This document shows, one piece after another, positions 1 through 6,738 of a DNA stretch of 22,152 bases (position 1 is its first letter; every line of letters starts with the position of its first letter). Source of the DNA: SAR116 cluster bacterium (lineage in GTDB: Bacteria; Pseudomonadota; Alphaproteobacteria; Puniceispirillales; Puniceispirillaceae); the NCBI GenBank assembly GCA_004213025.1, contig SHBC01000010.1, positions 1 to 22,152 of the forward strand, given 5' to 3'. Both the position numbers and the translations under genes were made by a program. The notes under the pieces were generated by a model that was not told the DNA's origin, did no database searches, and saw only the letters and a program-made list of their open reading frames with translations.

Positions 1-112
1 TGCGATAGCGGTGATCCCGTTCCTCATTCCCCTGATCGTTGCTTTGTTGCTGCTGACCTACATTCCGCAGCTGACATTGTGGTTGCCCAATCTGATCCTG
101 GGACCTGAATAA
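1..112 (+). CDS. TRAP transporter large permease, C-terminal fragment (DctM-like)
   Basis: The reading frame enters from the left edge and reads 36 residues to a TAA at 110-112. The visible tail is hydrophobic (a run of P-F-L-I-P-L-I-V-A-L-L-L-L) and ends with TYIPQLTLWLPNLILG, which closely resembles the final transmembrane helix and terminal tail of DctM/TRAP large permeases (commonly T-Y-x-P-x-x-x-x-W-L-P-N). Such proteins form the main membrane subunit of binding-protein-dependent, sodium-coupled uptake of carboxylates and similar small acids. The substrate cannot be told from this fragment. The gene ends one base from the converging RraA-family gene, with no room for a separate terminator. 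Confidence 0.8.
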   Translation, partial: AIAVIPFLIPLIVALLLLTYIPQLTLWLPNLILGPE

Positions 113-113
113 C

Positions 114-788
114 CTAGGTCTCCAATGCCGCCGCAACCTTTGCGGACGCGCCGGTCAGATCACCAAGCTTGGCACCATCTTCACGAATTAATTTGTGGCT
201 CGCCGGTTCCTGCCTTTGCTTTTCAAGCGCCCAGTCAATGAATGGCGGCGCCTCTTCCGGAGGCATGAACAGAACACCGCTGTCATCCGCCACCACCACC
301 CAGCCAGGAAGAACGGCGGCGCCGCCACAACTGACCGGAACATTCAGCGCGCCCCCAATGTCATACAGGCGAGTCGTTACCGGCGACAGACCACGGCTCC
401 ATACAGGAAGGCCAAAATCGAGAATTTCCAGCCTGTCTGTTGCCGGACCGTCAATGATAACCGCCTCACATCCCGCCGCCTTGATTGCACAGGCAACACC
501 ACCACCAAGACAGGCATGTTTGTGATCACCAAGCCGATCGATTACCAGCACATCACCAGATCTCAACCTGCCTGCGACATCATGCAGGAGCGTTGAATCC
601 TGGCCCGGCAATGCCAGTGTCACCGCCGTACCTATCACTGTTTTCGCCGGCATCATCGGCGCGATGGCAGGATCCGCAAAGCCAAGCTGTCTGATATGTC
701 CTATGGTTGCGGTCTCGACGGTGGCCGAGCGCGAAACAAGGGCCGGATCGATTTGCGGTGGCATTGGGTTTATCTGATATTTTTGCAT
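114..788 (-). CDS. RraA / HMG-aldolase-like family protein
   Basis: This 224-residue protein has the RraA fold signature found in 4-hydroxy-4-methyl-2-oxoglutarate aldolases and RraA-type RNase E inhibitors: GDVLVIDRLGD, then a Gly-rich LGGGVACAI segment, then IIDGPATDRLEI. In the family the last motif is usually DG-x-x-RD; here the Arg position is Thr (T117, before D118), so ordinary aldolase activity is uncertain. I start at ATG 788, seven bases after GGGAG; a TTG at 791 is the alternative. It lies 38 bases downstream of the nitrilase-family gene on the same strand, so the two probably share a transcript. The family is often named dimethylmenaquinone methyltransferase in error. A catabolic lyase role is plausible from context but not shown. 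Confidence 0.85.
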   Translation of the reverse strand: MQKYQINPMPPQIDPALVSRSATVETATIGHIRQLGFADPAIAPMMPAKTVIGTAVTLALPGQDSTLLHDVAGRLRSGDVLVIDRLGDHKHACLGGGVACAIKAAGCEAVIIDGPATDRLEILDFGLPVWSRGLSPVTTRLYDIGGALNVPVSCGGAAVLPGWVVVADDSGVLFMPPEEAPPFIDWALEKQRQEPASHKLIREDGAKLGDLTGASAKVAAALET

Positions 789-826
789 CAAAACACTCCC
801 GGAAGATTACTCTGGTTTGGATCGCG

Positions 827-1648
827 CTAATTGCCAATTCTCCGGTGACTGGCGACCGGTACATCCGTACGAATACGGTTCAGATAATCAGTATCAATGG
901 TCGCGCTGGCCCATCCGGTGCCGTAAGACGTCCGGGCGATGACCAGGCCCCAGGGGTCTACGATCATTGAATGGCCCCAGGTTTCGCGCTTGCCTCCCAT
1001 GCCGTCGGGATAGGCACCCCACTGTGCCGGCGCAACGGCGTAACTCTGGGTTTCGATGGCTCTTGCGCGGATTAGCGTGTCCCAGTGGTCCTTGCCGGTC
1101 TGCAGCGTGAAGGCAGCGGGAATCATGATCAGCTGCGCCCCTGCCGCGGCAAGCCGCAGATAGAGCTCTGCAAAGCGCATATCGTAACAGATGCTGCATC
1201 CAATTGTGATGTCGTCAGCCTGATAGGTCACAATATCGCTGCCGGGTATTACGGTATCGGATTCCTTGTAATCCTTGCCATCGGGCGTGGTGATATCAAA
1301 CAGGTGGATTTTCCGGTAGGTGGCGATCACCTCTCCATCACGATTGAAGGCAACAGAGGTATTGTAGACCTTGCCGTCGCCGCCCTTCTCGTAAAAACTG
1401 CCACCGTGAATGAACACCCCGTGTTTTTTCGCCAGTGCGGACAGGAATTCGGTTGTCCGGCCCTCCGGAATATTTTCTGCGGAGTCCTTCCTGTCGGCTA
1501 TCGTACCGCCATAAAACGCCATCATTTCGGGAAATGCCAGGAGATCCGGCTTGTCAGCCTTGATGGCTGCCTCGGCCAATTCCAAGGCAGACTTCAGGTT
1601 GTCTTCCTTGTCATCAATGCTGTTCATCTGGATTGACGTAACTTTCAT
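827..1648 (-). CDS. Carbon-nitrogen hydrolase, Nit1/Nit2-type amidase
   Basis: This 273-residue protein is full length for the nitrilase superfamily and carries the Glu-Lys-Cys triad: E41 in AFPEMMAF, K113 in YRKIHLFD and C154 in CSICYDMRF. The segments RARAIETQSY and GHSMIVDPWG match the Nit1/Nit2 branch, whose members hydrolyse deaminated glutathione or omega-amides such as 2-oxoglutaramate and thereby repair metabolite damage. The exact substrate cannot be read from the sequence. There is no signal peptide, so it is cytoplasmic. A strong ribosome-binding site (GGGAGG, six bases before ATG 1648) fixes the start. It is the first gene of a probable two-gene unit with the RraA-like gene. Confidence 0.9.
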   Translation of the reverse strand: MKVTSIQMNSIDDKEDNLKSALELAEAAIKADKPDLLAFPEMMAFYGGTIADRKDSAENIPEGRTTEFLSALAKKHGVFIHGGSFYEKGGDGKVYNTSVAFNRDGEVIATYRKIHLFDITTPDGKDYKESDTVIPGSDIVTYQADDITIGCSICYDMRFAELYLRLAAAGAQLIMIPAAFTLQTGKDHWDTLIRARAIETQSYAVAPAQWGAYPDGMGGKRETWGHSMIVDPWGLVIARTSYGTGWASATIDTDYLNRIRTDVPVASHRRIGN

Positions 1649-1753
1649 TGCAAACCTCCCTGGTGTCGATGTTCCTTGCTAGGTACCGCTAACACAGTAA
1701 TTGGAATATCCGGTCGGGCAACTTCAATTGTTGGAACAGGCACACCGTCACTC

Positions 1754-1796
1754 CGCAGCGCCCCGCATGAGCTGTTGCTGCTGCGGGTCAGCTGCG
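1754..1796 (-). other. Imperfect GC-rich stem-loop at the end of the DUF1800 operon
   Basis: CCCGCA (1762-1767) pairs with TGCGGG (1782-1787), and CGCAG (1754-1758) pairs with CTGCG (1792-1796) across a small internal loop. The structure spans the stop codon of the last gene of the DUF1800/DUF1501 operon (1788-1790). No T-run follows on the minus strand, so it may protect the mRNA 3' end or be a weak terminator, or it may be chance. The rest of 1649-1787 should hold the promoter of the nitrilase unit, but I see no convincing -35/-10 pair. Confidence 0.3.
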
Positions 1797-2477
1797 ACGG
1801 CCGCCAAGCAACATGCCGGTATCGGAATCCTCGACCCCGATGACTTCACCGGACTGGTTGTAGATGGGCACGGCACCGGCGCGAAGCGCGCTGATCATGC
1901 TTTCCTCTGACCATTTGCTGATTGTCTTCAGGGCAAAGACAAAGCCAACCCCGGGATAGAATGTCGACGGGTACTGTCTGGATGACATCGAGTCTTCCAA
2001 TTCCAGGATCGCCAGATCGGTGACATCTGTTTCAGGAGCGGGACCTGCACGCGGCACCACGGTTGCGCTTGCCAGCCGGGATTGCGGCAGACCTGTGTCC
2101 TCATGATCTGATGGCTCGTTATCTGTGTGGAACAGCGTGCGGAACCGGTTTATGCGGGCAAGGTGTTTTTCGAGCTGGGGTTGGCCCTGGAGGTGGGACA
2201 GATGCTCAGGCTTTACCTGCAGCCCGGCGAACTCATCATGTTGGCTCGCCAGCCGCGTTGTTGAGAAACCTGTCTGGCCCCACGCCGCCGATGACGCAAG
2301 CAGCCACGCCGCAAGGCTGCCGGCAAGCGCCAGTCGCGGGATCAGGCGCGGGATCAGGCGCGGGGTCAGGCGCGGGAATTTCAAACGGTTTGATCTGTCG
2401 TCGGGCATGCGCTGCATGAGCAACATCCATGCCATTTCGCATGTCACGGCATTTAGGTGGAAACCCACCTTGGCCAT
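1788..2477 (-). CDS. Unrecognised exported protein, third gene of the DUF1800/DUF1501 operon
   Basis: I do not recognise this 229-residue protein. An Arg-rich segment made of repeated PRLI/PRLT units leads into a hydrophobic stretch (LALAGSLAAWLLASSAAWG), followed by a likely signal-peptidase site near Q68, so the mature part is probably periplasmic. The rest is polar, with a Gln/His-rich region, a Pro/Ala linker and a C-terminal segment GAVPIYNQSGEVIGVEDS. The ATG at 2477 overlaps the DUF1501 stop as TGATG and has no clear ribosome-binding site, which suggests re-initiation. ATG 2426 or 2408 would give a more normal signal peptide. Position and coupling suggest it works with the two upstream genes. 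The PRLI units come from a 12-base tandem repeat. Confidence 0.65.
   Translation of the reverse strand: MAKVGFHLNAVTCEMAWMLLMQRMPDDRSNRLKFPRLTPRLIPRLIPRLALAGSLAAWLLASSAAWGQTGFSTTRLASQHDEFAGLQVKPEHLSHLQGQPQLEKHLARINRFRTLFHTDNEPSDHEDTGLPQSRLASATVVPRAGPAPETDVTDLAILELEDSMSSRQYPSTFYPGVGFVFALKTISKWSEESMISALRAGAVPIYNQSGEVIGVEDSDTGMLLGGRRS
2335..2377. repeat. 12-base tandem repeat, about 3.6 copies
   Basis: The unit CGCGGGATCAGG occurs at 2335-2346 and 2347-2358, then once with a single change at 2359-2370, then as a partial copy to 2377. On the minus strand it encodes the PRL(I/T) units in the positive n-region of a signal peptide, so each copy adds four residues and one Arg without shifting frame. 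Confidence 0.95.
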
Positions 2478-3616
2478 CAGACGCGGAACAGCGTCTCCGT
2501 GACGTCGGTCAGCTCCTCATCCCAGAAGGCATGTTTCTTCATGTAGTTGAAATCGACATCGAAACAGGCGGCCATCGATGCGCAATAGATCGACCGCGCG
2601 TCAATGGTGGCGTTCAGATCCTGTCCCTCGAACAGATCCTTCAACTTCAGGCCCGGCCAGTCGGCATGGATCTCGGACTTTCTGACCAGCCCGCCAGCCA
2701 TCAGGATGGCCGTACCATAGCCATGCTCGGTGCCGTAGCCGCCATTCTGCTCAACCTTCCGGCCGAACTCGGTCAATGTCAGGATCAGCGTATTGTCATA
2801 GGCATCACCGAGATTGTCCTTCAGCACCGACAGAACCCTGTCGTAATTGTTCAGCTGTTCACCATGTTCGCCGTCGCGGCCGCCCTGCGCGGCATGTGTG
2901 TCAAAGCCGTCAATATCGAACACGGCGATCCGCGGCCCGTCCTCACGCGCCAGCTCATCTGCCGCCACCTTGGCCAGTTCATGAGCTTCATTGTCGCCAT
3001 TCTGGACCATCATCGCGGCTGGGCGGTGCCTGATCCTGTCCAATGTCTGCGCAAGATCAGACCCCGGCGTGTATGAGGCCTGTATTTTTTCAAGCGCGTT
3101 ATTTGAGGGCATGCGCATATAGGTCGGGAAATAATTGTCGAGCCCGGTGCTGCCCCGCAACAGCAGCGGCATCGGAAGCGACACCGCCAGGCCATCAAGC
3201 TCTGCGGCATCCATGCCACGGCCAAGCCAGCCGGTCTTTTCAGCATAGGCCATATGCGCGCCTGTCTCCATCAGGTTCTGACCATCGAAATGCGACCGTC
3301 CCGTATAGGGGATGGAGGTGGCGTGATAGACCGCGGCACTGCCTTCCTGCCAGCATTCGTGAAAGGCCTCGAGGCGCGGGTGAAGGTTGAAGTCCGAGGT
3401 CAGCTTCCTCGTGCCCTCGACGATAATGTCGGGCCGGACCTTGCTCATCTGATTGTCGCGAGGCTGCACCGCGGTCAGGCCATCCATGCCGCCGCGAAGC
3501 ATGATGATGACAAGGTTACGCTTGGTCAGTCCGGCGGCACGGGCGTTGAACAGAGGCGATCCCACGAGCGTGAGAGACCCGCAGGCGGCGATGAATTCTC
3601 GTCTGTTCACTCTCAT
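2477..3616 (-). CDS. DUF1501 family protein, Tat-type signal
   Basis: This protein of about 379 residues matches the DUF1501 family (alkaline-phosphatase/sulfatase-like fold, usually exported). Family-like segments include NLVIIMLRGGMDGL near the start, the GRSHFDGQNLMETG region, FDIDGFDTHAAQGG, and TEFGRKVEQNGGYGTEHGYG. The start at 3616 gives an N-terminus MRVNRREFIAACG, a twin-arginine-like motif followed by a short hydrophobic stretch. This ATG overlaps the DUF1800 stop as ATGA; the longer reading frame would run back into the upstream gene. Its own stop overlaps the next start as TGATG. DUF1501 and DUF1800 genes are commonly paired; their biochemical role is unsettled, so no reaction is assigned. 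Confidence 0.9.
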   Translation of the reverse strand: MRVNRREFIAACGSLTLVGSPLFNARAAGLTKRNLVIIMLRGGMDGLTAVQPRDNQMSKVRPDIIVEGTRKLTSDFNLHPRLEAFHECWQEGSAAVYHATSIPYTGRSHFDGQNLMETGAHMAYAEKTGWLGRGMDAAELDGLAVSLPMPLLLRGSTGLDNYFPTYMRMPSNNALEKIQASYTPGSDLAQTLDRIRHRPAAMMVQNGDNEAHELAKVAADELAREDGPRIAVFDIDGFDTHAAQGGRDGEHGEQLNNYDRVLSVLKDNLGDAYDNTLILTLTEFGRKVEQNGGYGTEHGYGTAILMAGGLVRKSEIHADWPGLKLKDLFEGQDLNATIDARSIYCASMAACFDVDFNYMKKHAFWDEELTDVTETLFRV

Positions 3617-5064
3617 ACCTTCAACATCCATTCGCAGGGAAACAGATAGACGCCATCGGTGCGGGCGGCGGAATAGTCTGCTGAACCACCACCCTTGCAC
3701 GCCTTCATATAATCCATGACGTCAGCGGCATTGTCGAAATTGTTCGCAATCGATTTTTCAAACGCCGGACGGGTTGTGGTTTTCTGCGCCATCCGTCTTG
3801 CCACCGCCAACCGCCGGATCAGCAATTCCGGTGACAGCCATTCTGCCTCGGTGTCGGGCCAGCCATTTGGCTGTGCCGGCCGATAGGGGTGGTGTCCCAT
3901 TTCCCGCATCAGCGATCGCGGCCTGTTCACAATGCCGCGAGGCTTGCTCTTGAAATCATAGGCCATGGCTTCTGGCTTCGGTGGCCAGGAGGCCTTGCCA
4001 AGCTTGACACTCTGCAGGAACCAGACTTCCGGGTTCAGGAATTTCTTATGCGTGCCGGTATGGTCGTAGACCACCCGGATCAGCGCCTTGTAGACAGCCG
4101 GAAGATGGCCGTCCGTTTCCTGCCAGACCTTGATCACCGGTGCCACCATTTCGGGCGTGACATCATCACTCACAAAATGACGAACAAGCTTTGTCGAGAC
4201 AAACTCGGCGCAGTTGGGATGGGCGCACAGATCCTCGATGACGTCGATCAGCTTGCTTTTCGGGCTGAGGCCACGCTGCTTGTATGTCTTGCCAAGGACC
4301 ACATGGTTGCCAGGCTCATGATTCTCGGCAGCGAACCTGACCGGATTGCATTCCTCGCGCTTCTCCGACCAGCGATTTTCCCACCCCGCCATGATATAGG
4401 ACAGCGCCACCACATCTTTCTGCGTATAGCCCGCCGCAGGTGACACTGTATGAAGCTCCAGCAATTCGCGGGCGTGGTTTTCATTCACCGTGGCAGGCTT
4501 GCCGCGTTGCCGGCGCTTCATGCCGCGCTTCGAATTGGGACCGACGGATTCGCTGTTATCCAGATGATGGATCATCGTCCAGGAAGTGGTCACGGCCTTC
4601 ACCAGATCGGTAAAGCTGCCACACATGTTTGGCCGGATGATCTCGCGCGTGTAGGCGCCGGTGTTCCAGGACGCAAGAAGGTCCTTTTCGGCAATCGTGA
4701 AGTGATTGTGCCAGAACAGCCACAGCCGCTCGAACACCGGCGCCTCGGAATGCAGCGCCGTGTTGTGGCGGATGACGATATCCAGGCTTTCGTAATATCT
4801 CTGGCCGGTCTCCCAGCGAAGCTGGTTCTTCGCCTCGCGATAGGCCTTGCGGTCACCCTTGAATTTCTTGCGGATCACCCGGCGATCTGTATAGACAAAT
4901 TTCGCCCGCTCATCGAGAAGCTGCTTGGCTGTTGGAATATCACCATCCCAAATCAGCGGTGGCACCGTTTCAACCTGCGCATCGGCCCAGGCAACCGGGT
5001 CCTCGGGCACTGTATCTTCAGGGCCGAGGCCAAATCCCATCTTGCGAAAAAAATCCCGTTTCAT
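3613..5064 (-). CDS. DUF1800 family protein
   Basis: This protein of about 483 residues is a DUF1800 member, recognised by VNENHARELLELHT, the following GYTQKDVVALSYIMAGW, the LWLFWHNHF segment and the FVSTKLVRHFVSD segment. DUF1800 genes usually precede a DUF1501 gene, as here, where the stop and the DUF1501 start share ATGA. No N-terminal signal peptide is visible, whereas its partner carries a Tat-like signal. The start is uncertain: ATG 5064 fits the family's short lead before FGLGP; ATG 5079 and TTG 5115 are in frame but also lack a good ribosome-binding site, and 5115 lies inside the palindrome. The function of the family is not established. Confidence 0.88.
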   Translation of the reverse strand: MKRDFFRKMGFGLGPEDTVPEDPVAWADAQVETVPPLIWDGDIPTAKQLLDERAKFVYTDRRVIRKKFKGDRKAYREAKNQLRWETGQRYYESLDIVIRHNTALHSEAPVFERLWLFWHNHFTIAEKDLLASWNTGAYTREIIRPNMCGSFTDLVKAVTTSWTMIHHLDNSESVGPNSKRGMKRRQRGKPATVNENHARELLELHTVSPAAGYTQKDVVALSYIMAGWENRWSEKREECNPVRFAAENHEPGNHVVLGKTYKQRGLSPKSKLIDVIEDLCAHPNCAEFVSTKLVRHFVSDDVTPEMVAPVIKVWQETDGHLPAVYKALIRVVYDHTGTHKKFLNPEVWFLQSVKLGKASWPPKPEAMAYDFKSKPRGIVNRPRSLMREMGHHPYRPAQPNGWPDTEAEWLSPELLIRRLAVARRMAQKTTTRPAFEKSIANNFDNAADVMDYMKACKGGGSADYSAARTDGVYLFPCEWMLKV

Positions 5065-5100
5065 GAGGTAATCATGCATCAGACCGATGGCCCTGCCCAG

Positions 5101-5162
5101 TTGGCAAATTGCCAAGCAGTCATCCCAGCCATGACATTATGACGGCTGGATTTGGCAATTTG
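5101..5162. promoter_or_regulatory. Large nested dyad with TTGGCAA/TTGCCAA half-sites, probable operator of the DUF1800 operon
   Basis: CAAATTGCCAA (5105-5115) and TTGGCAATTTG (5152-5162) are a perfect 11-base inverted repeat. Inside it, ATCCCAGCC (5122-5130) pairs with GGCTGGAT (5144-5151) with one bulge. The left arm is also part of a compact palindrome, TTGGCAAATTGCCAA (5101-5115). On the minus strand a good -10 box, CATAAT (5141-5136), lies in the central loop, so the half-sites flank a possible promoter. No T-run follows, so it is not an ordinary terminator for gmhA. The binding protein is unknown. Confidence 0.55.
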
Positions 5163-5191
5163 ACAGCGGGCTTGGCGCGCCGGTTCGGGAC

Positions 5192-5779
5192 TCAGACCTC
5201 AAGCAGCCTTTCAACCGCCAACGTGATTACATGACCAAGCGCGATATGTGATTCCTGAACATGCATTGTCACGCTGCTTGGCACCGCCAGCAGAATATCG
5301 GCATGGTCGGCCAGCTTGCCACCACCCTCACCTGTCATGGCGATTGTCTTTACGCCCATTTCACGCGCCGCGAGGCAGGCGGCGACCACATTCGCCGAAT
5401 TGCCACTGGTCGTAATGCCGATCAGAACGTCGCCTGCCTTGCCAAGTGTTTCAACCTGGCGGCTGAACACGCCTTCATAGCCGAAATCATTGGCATAGGC
5501 CGTCAGGAAGGATGTGTCGGTTGTCAGCGCCAGCGCCGCCAGGCCAGCGCGCGGCCGGCGATGATCCAAAGTGGCGACGAACTCGGCTGCCAGATGCTGG
5601 GAATCACCGGCGGATCCACCATTGCCACACAGCATCAGCTTGCCACCAGCCTGCAACGAGGCGGCAATCATCCGTGCCGCCTCCATGGCAGGATCACTGC
5701 AAACATCCGCTGTCAGGCGTTTTACCTCGGCGGATTTCAGGAGAATCTCTCGAAGCGATTCGGTTTTGAATGAAGGCAT
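5192..5779 (-). CDS. gmhA: Phosphoheptose isomerase (sedoheptulose-7-phosphate isomerase)
   Basis: GmhA converts sedoheptulose 7-phosphate to D-glycero-D-manno-heptose 7-phosphate, the first step toward the heptose of the LPS core, in the cytoplasm. The 195-residue length is standard. It is a single SIS domain with the phosphate-binding motif CGNGGSAGDSQHLAAEF (residues 51-67, including E66), ITTSGNSANV, and the C-terminal VQESHIALGHV with Q175 and H183, at positions like the E. coli catalytic residues. A ribosome-binding site AGGTG precedes ATG 5779. It is divergent from galU across about 100 bases. The later heptose genes (hldE, gmhB) are not nearby, so gmhA stands alone on its strand. Confidence 0.93.
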   Translation of the reverse strand: MPSFKTESLREILLKSAEVKRLTADVCSDPAMEAARMIAASLQAGGKLMLCGNGGSAGDSQHLAAEFVATLDHRRPRAGLAALALTTDTSFLTAYANDFGYEGVFSRQVETLGKAGDVLIGITTSGNSANVVAACLAAREMGVKTIAMTGEGGGKLADHADILLAVPSSVTMHVQESHIALGHVITLAVERLLEV

Positions 5780-5815
5780 GGTTCACCTGCAGGATTAAAG
5801 TAACATTCTGACATC

Positions 5816-5844
5816 TTGACCGGCATTACCAGCACGGCTATCCA
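5816..5844 (+). promoter_or_regulatory. Candidate sigma-70-like promoter of galU-manB
   Basis: TTGACC (5816-5821) and TATCCA (5839-5844) are 17 bases apart, giving a 5' leader of about 30 bases before the galU start. The -35 is good and the -10 is weak. It sits in the divergent gmhA/galU gap (5780-5883). Confidence 0.35.
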
Positions 5845-5883
5845 TGCCTACCAATACCGATCTGTCACTGCAAGGTTGACCTG

Positions 5884-6738
5884 ATGATCAAGAAAGCCAT
5901 CTTTCCGGTTGGCGGCCTCGGAACACGGTTCCTTCCAGCCACCAAGGCGATGCCGAAGGAAATGCTGCCGGTGGTCGACAAGCCTCTGATCCAATATGCG
6001 GTGGAAGAGGCCGCGGCAGCCGGAATCGAGGAATTCGTCTTCGTCACCGGACGCAACAAGGCCGCCATCGAGGATCACTTCGATCACTCCTTCGAACTTG
6101 AGGCTACGCTTCAGGCCAAGGGCAAGAGCAACGCGCTGAGCCTTGTCAAGGCGATGATGCATGGTCCCGGCGCGGTGCAATATGTCCGGCAGCAGCAACC
6201 TGCCGGCCTCGGGCATGCTGTCTGGTGCGCGCGTCACCTTATTGGCAATGATCCGGTGGCTGTTCTGCTGGCTGACGATCTGATCCTTGGCGAAAGCTGT
6301 GTCAGGGAAATGGTCGAGGCCTATGATGGTGGCAATATGGTTGCCGTCATGGATGTGCCACGCGAGCAGACAGGCGCCTATGGCATTGTCACACCCGGCG
6401 ATGATGATGGCCGCGTCGTCGATGTCCGGGGGCTGGTGGAAAAGCCGAAACCCGATGAGGCACCCTCTACAATTGGTGTTGTCGGCCGTTACATCATAGC
6501 GCCGGAAGTCTTCAAGGCACTGGACAGCCAGGAACGAGGTGCCGGCGGTGAGATCCAGTTGACCGACGCTCTTGCCAAGCAGATTGGCGGCGCACCTTTC
6601 AAGGGCCTGCGGTTTTCCGGGGAACGGTTTGACTGCGGCTCAAAACTCGGCTTCCTGCAGGCAAACATCGCCTTCGGCCTCGCCAACGGGTCACTGGAAG
6701 CCGATCTGCGGGGCTGGATGGCGGGTAGATTGTCATGA
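5884..6738 (+). CDS. galU: UTP-glucose-1-phosphate uridylyltransferase
   Basis: GalU makes UDP-glucose from UTP and glucose 1-phosphate for LPS, exopolysaccharide and glycolipid synthesis. This 284-residue protein has the nucleotidyltransferase signature GGLGTRFLPATKAMPKEMLP (residues 10-29), the GLGHAVWCA segment, the ADD metal-binding turn, LVEKPKP and GGEIQLTDAL, all typical of bacterial GalU. An AAGGTTGA ribosome-binding region precedes ATG 5884. Its stop overlaps the next start as ATGA, so it is translationally coupled to the phosphohexomutase that supplies or uses the same sugar phosphate pool. Confidence 0.95.
   Translation: MIKKAIFPVGGLGTRFLPATKAMPKEMLPVVDKPLIQYAVEEAAAAGIEEFVFVTGRNKAAIEDHFDHSFELEATLQAKGKSNALSLVKAMMHGPGAVQYVRQQQPAGLGHAVWCARHLIGNDPVAVLLADDLILGESCVREMVEAYDGGNMVAVMDVPREQTGAYGIVTPGDDDGRVVDVRGLVEKPKPDEAPSTIGVVGRYIIAPEVFKALDSQERGAGGEIQLTDALAKQIGGAPFKGLRFSGERFDCGSKLGFLQANIAFGLANGSLEADLRGWMAGRLS

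Noticed and set aside
2429..3076. 215-residue open frame antisense to DUF1501
   Set aside because: DUF1501 motifs on the minus strand explain the region; this is a shadow frame.
5101..5162. The large dyad as an intrinsic terminator of gmhA
   Set aside because: No T-run follows on the minus strand, and the half-site symmetry with a central -10 fits an operator or promoter better.
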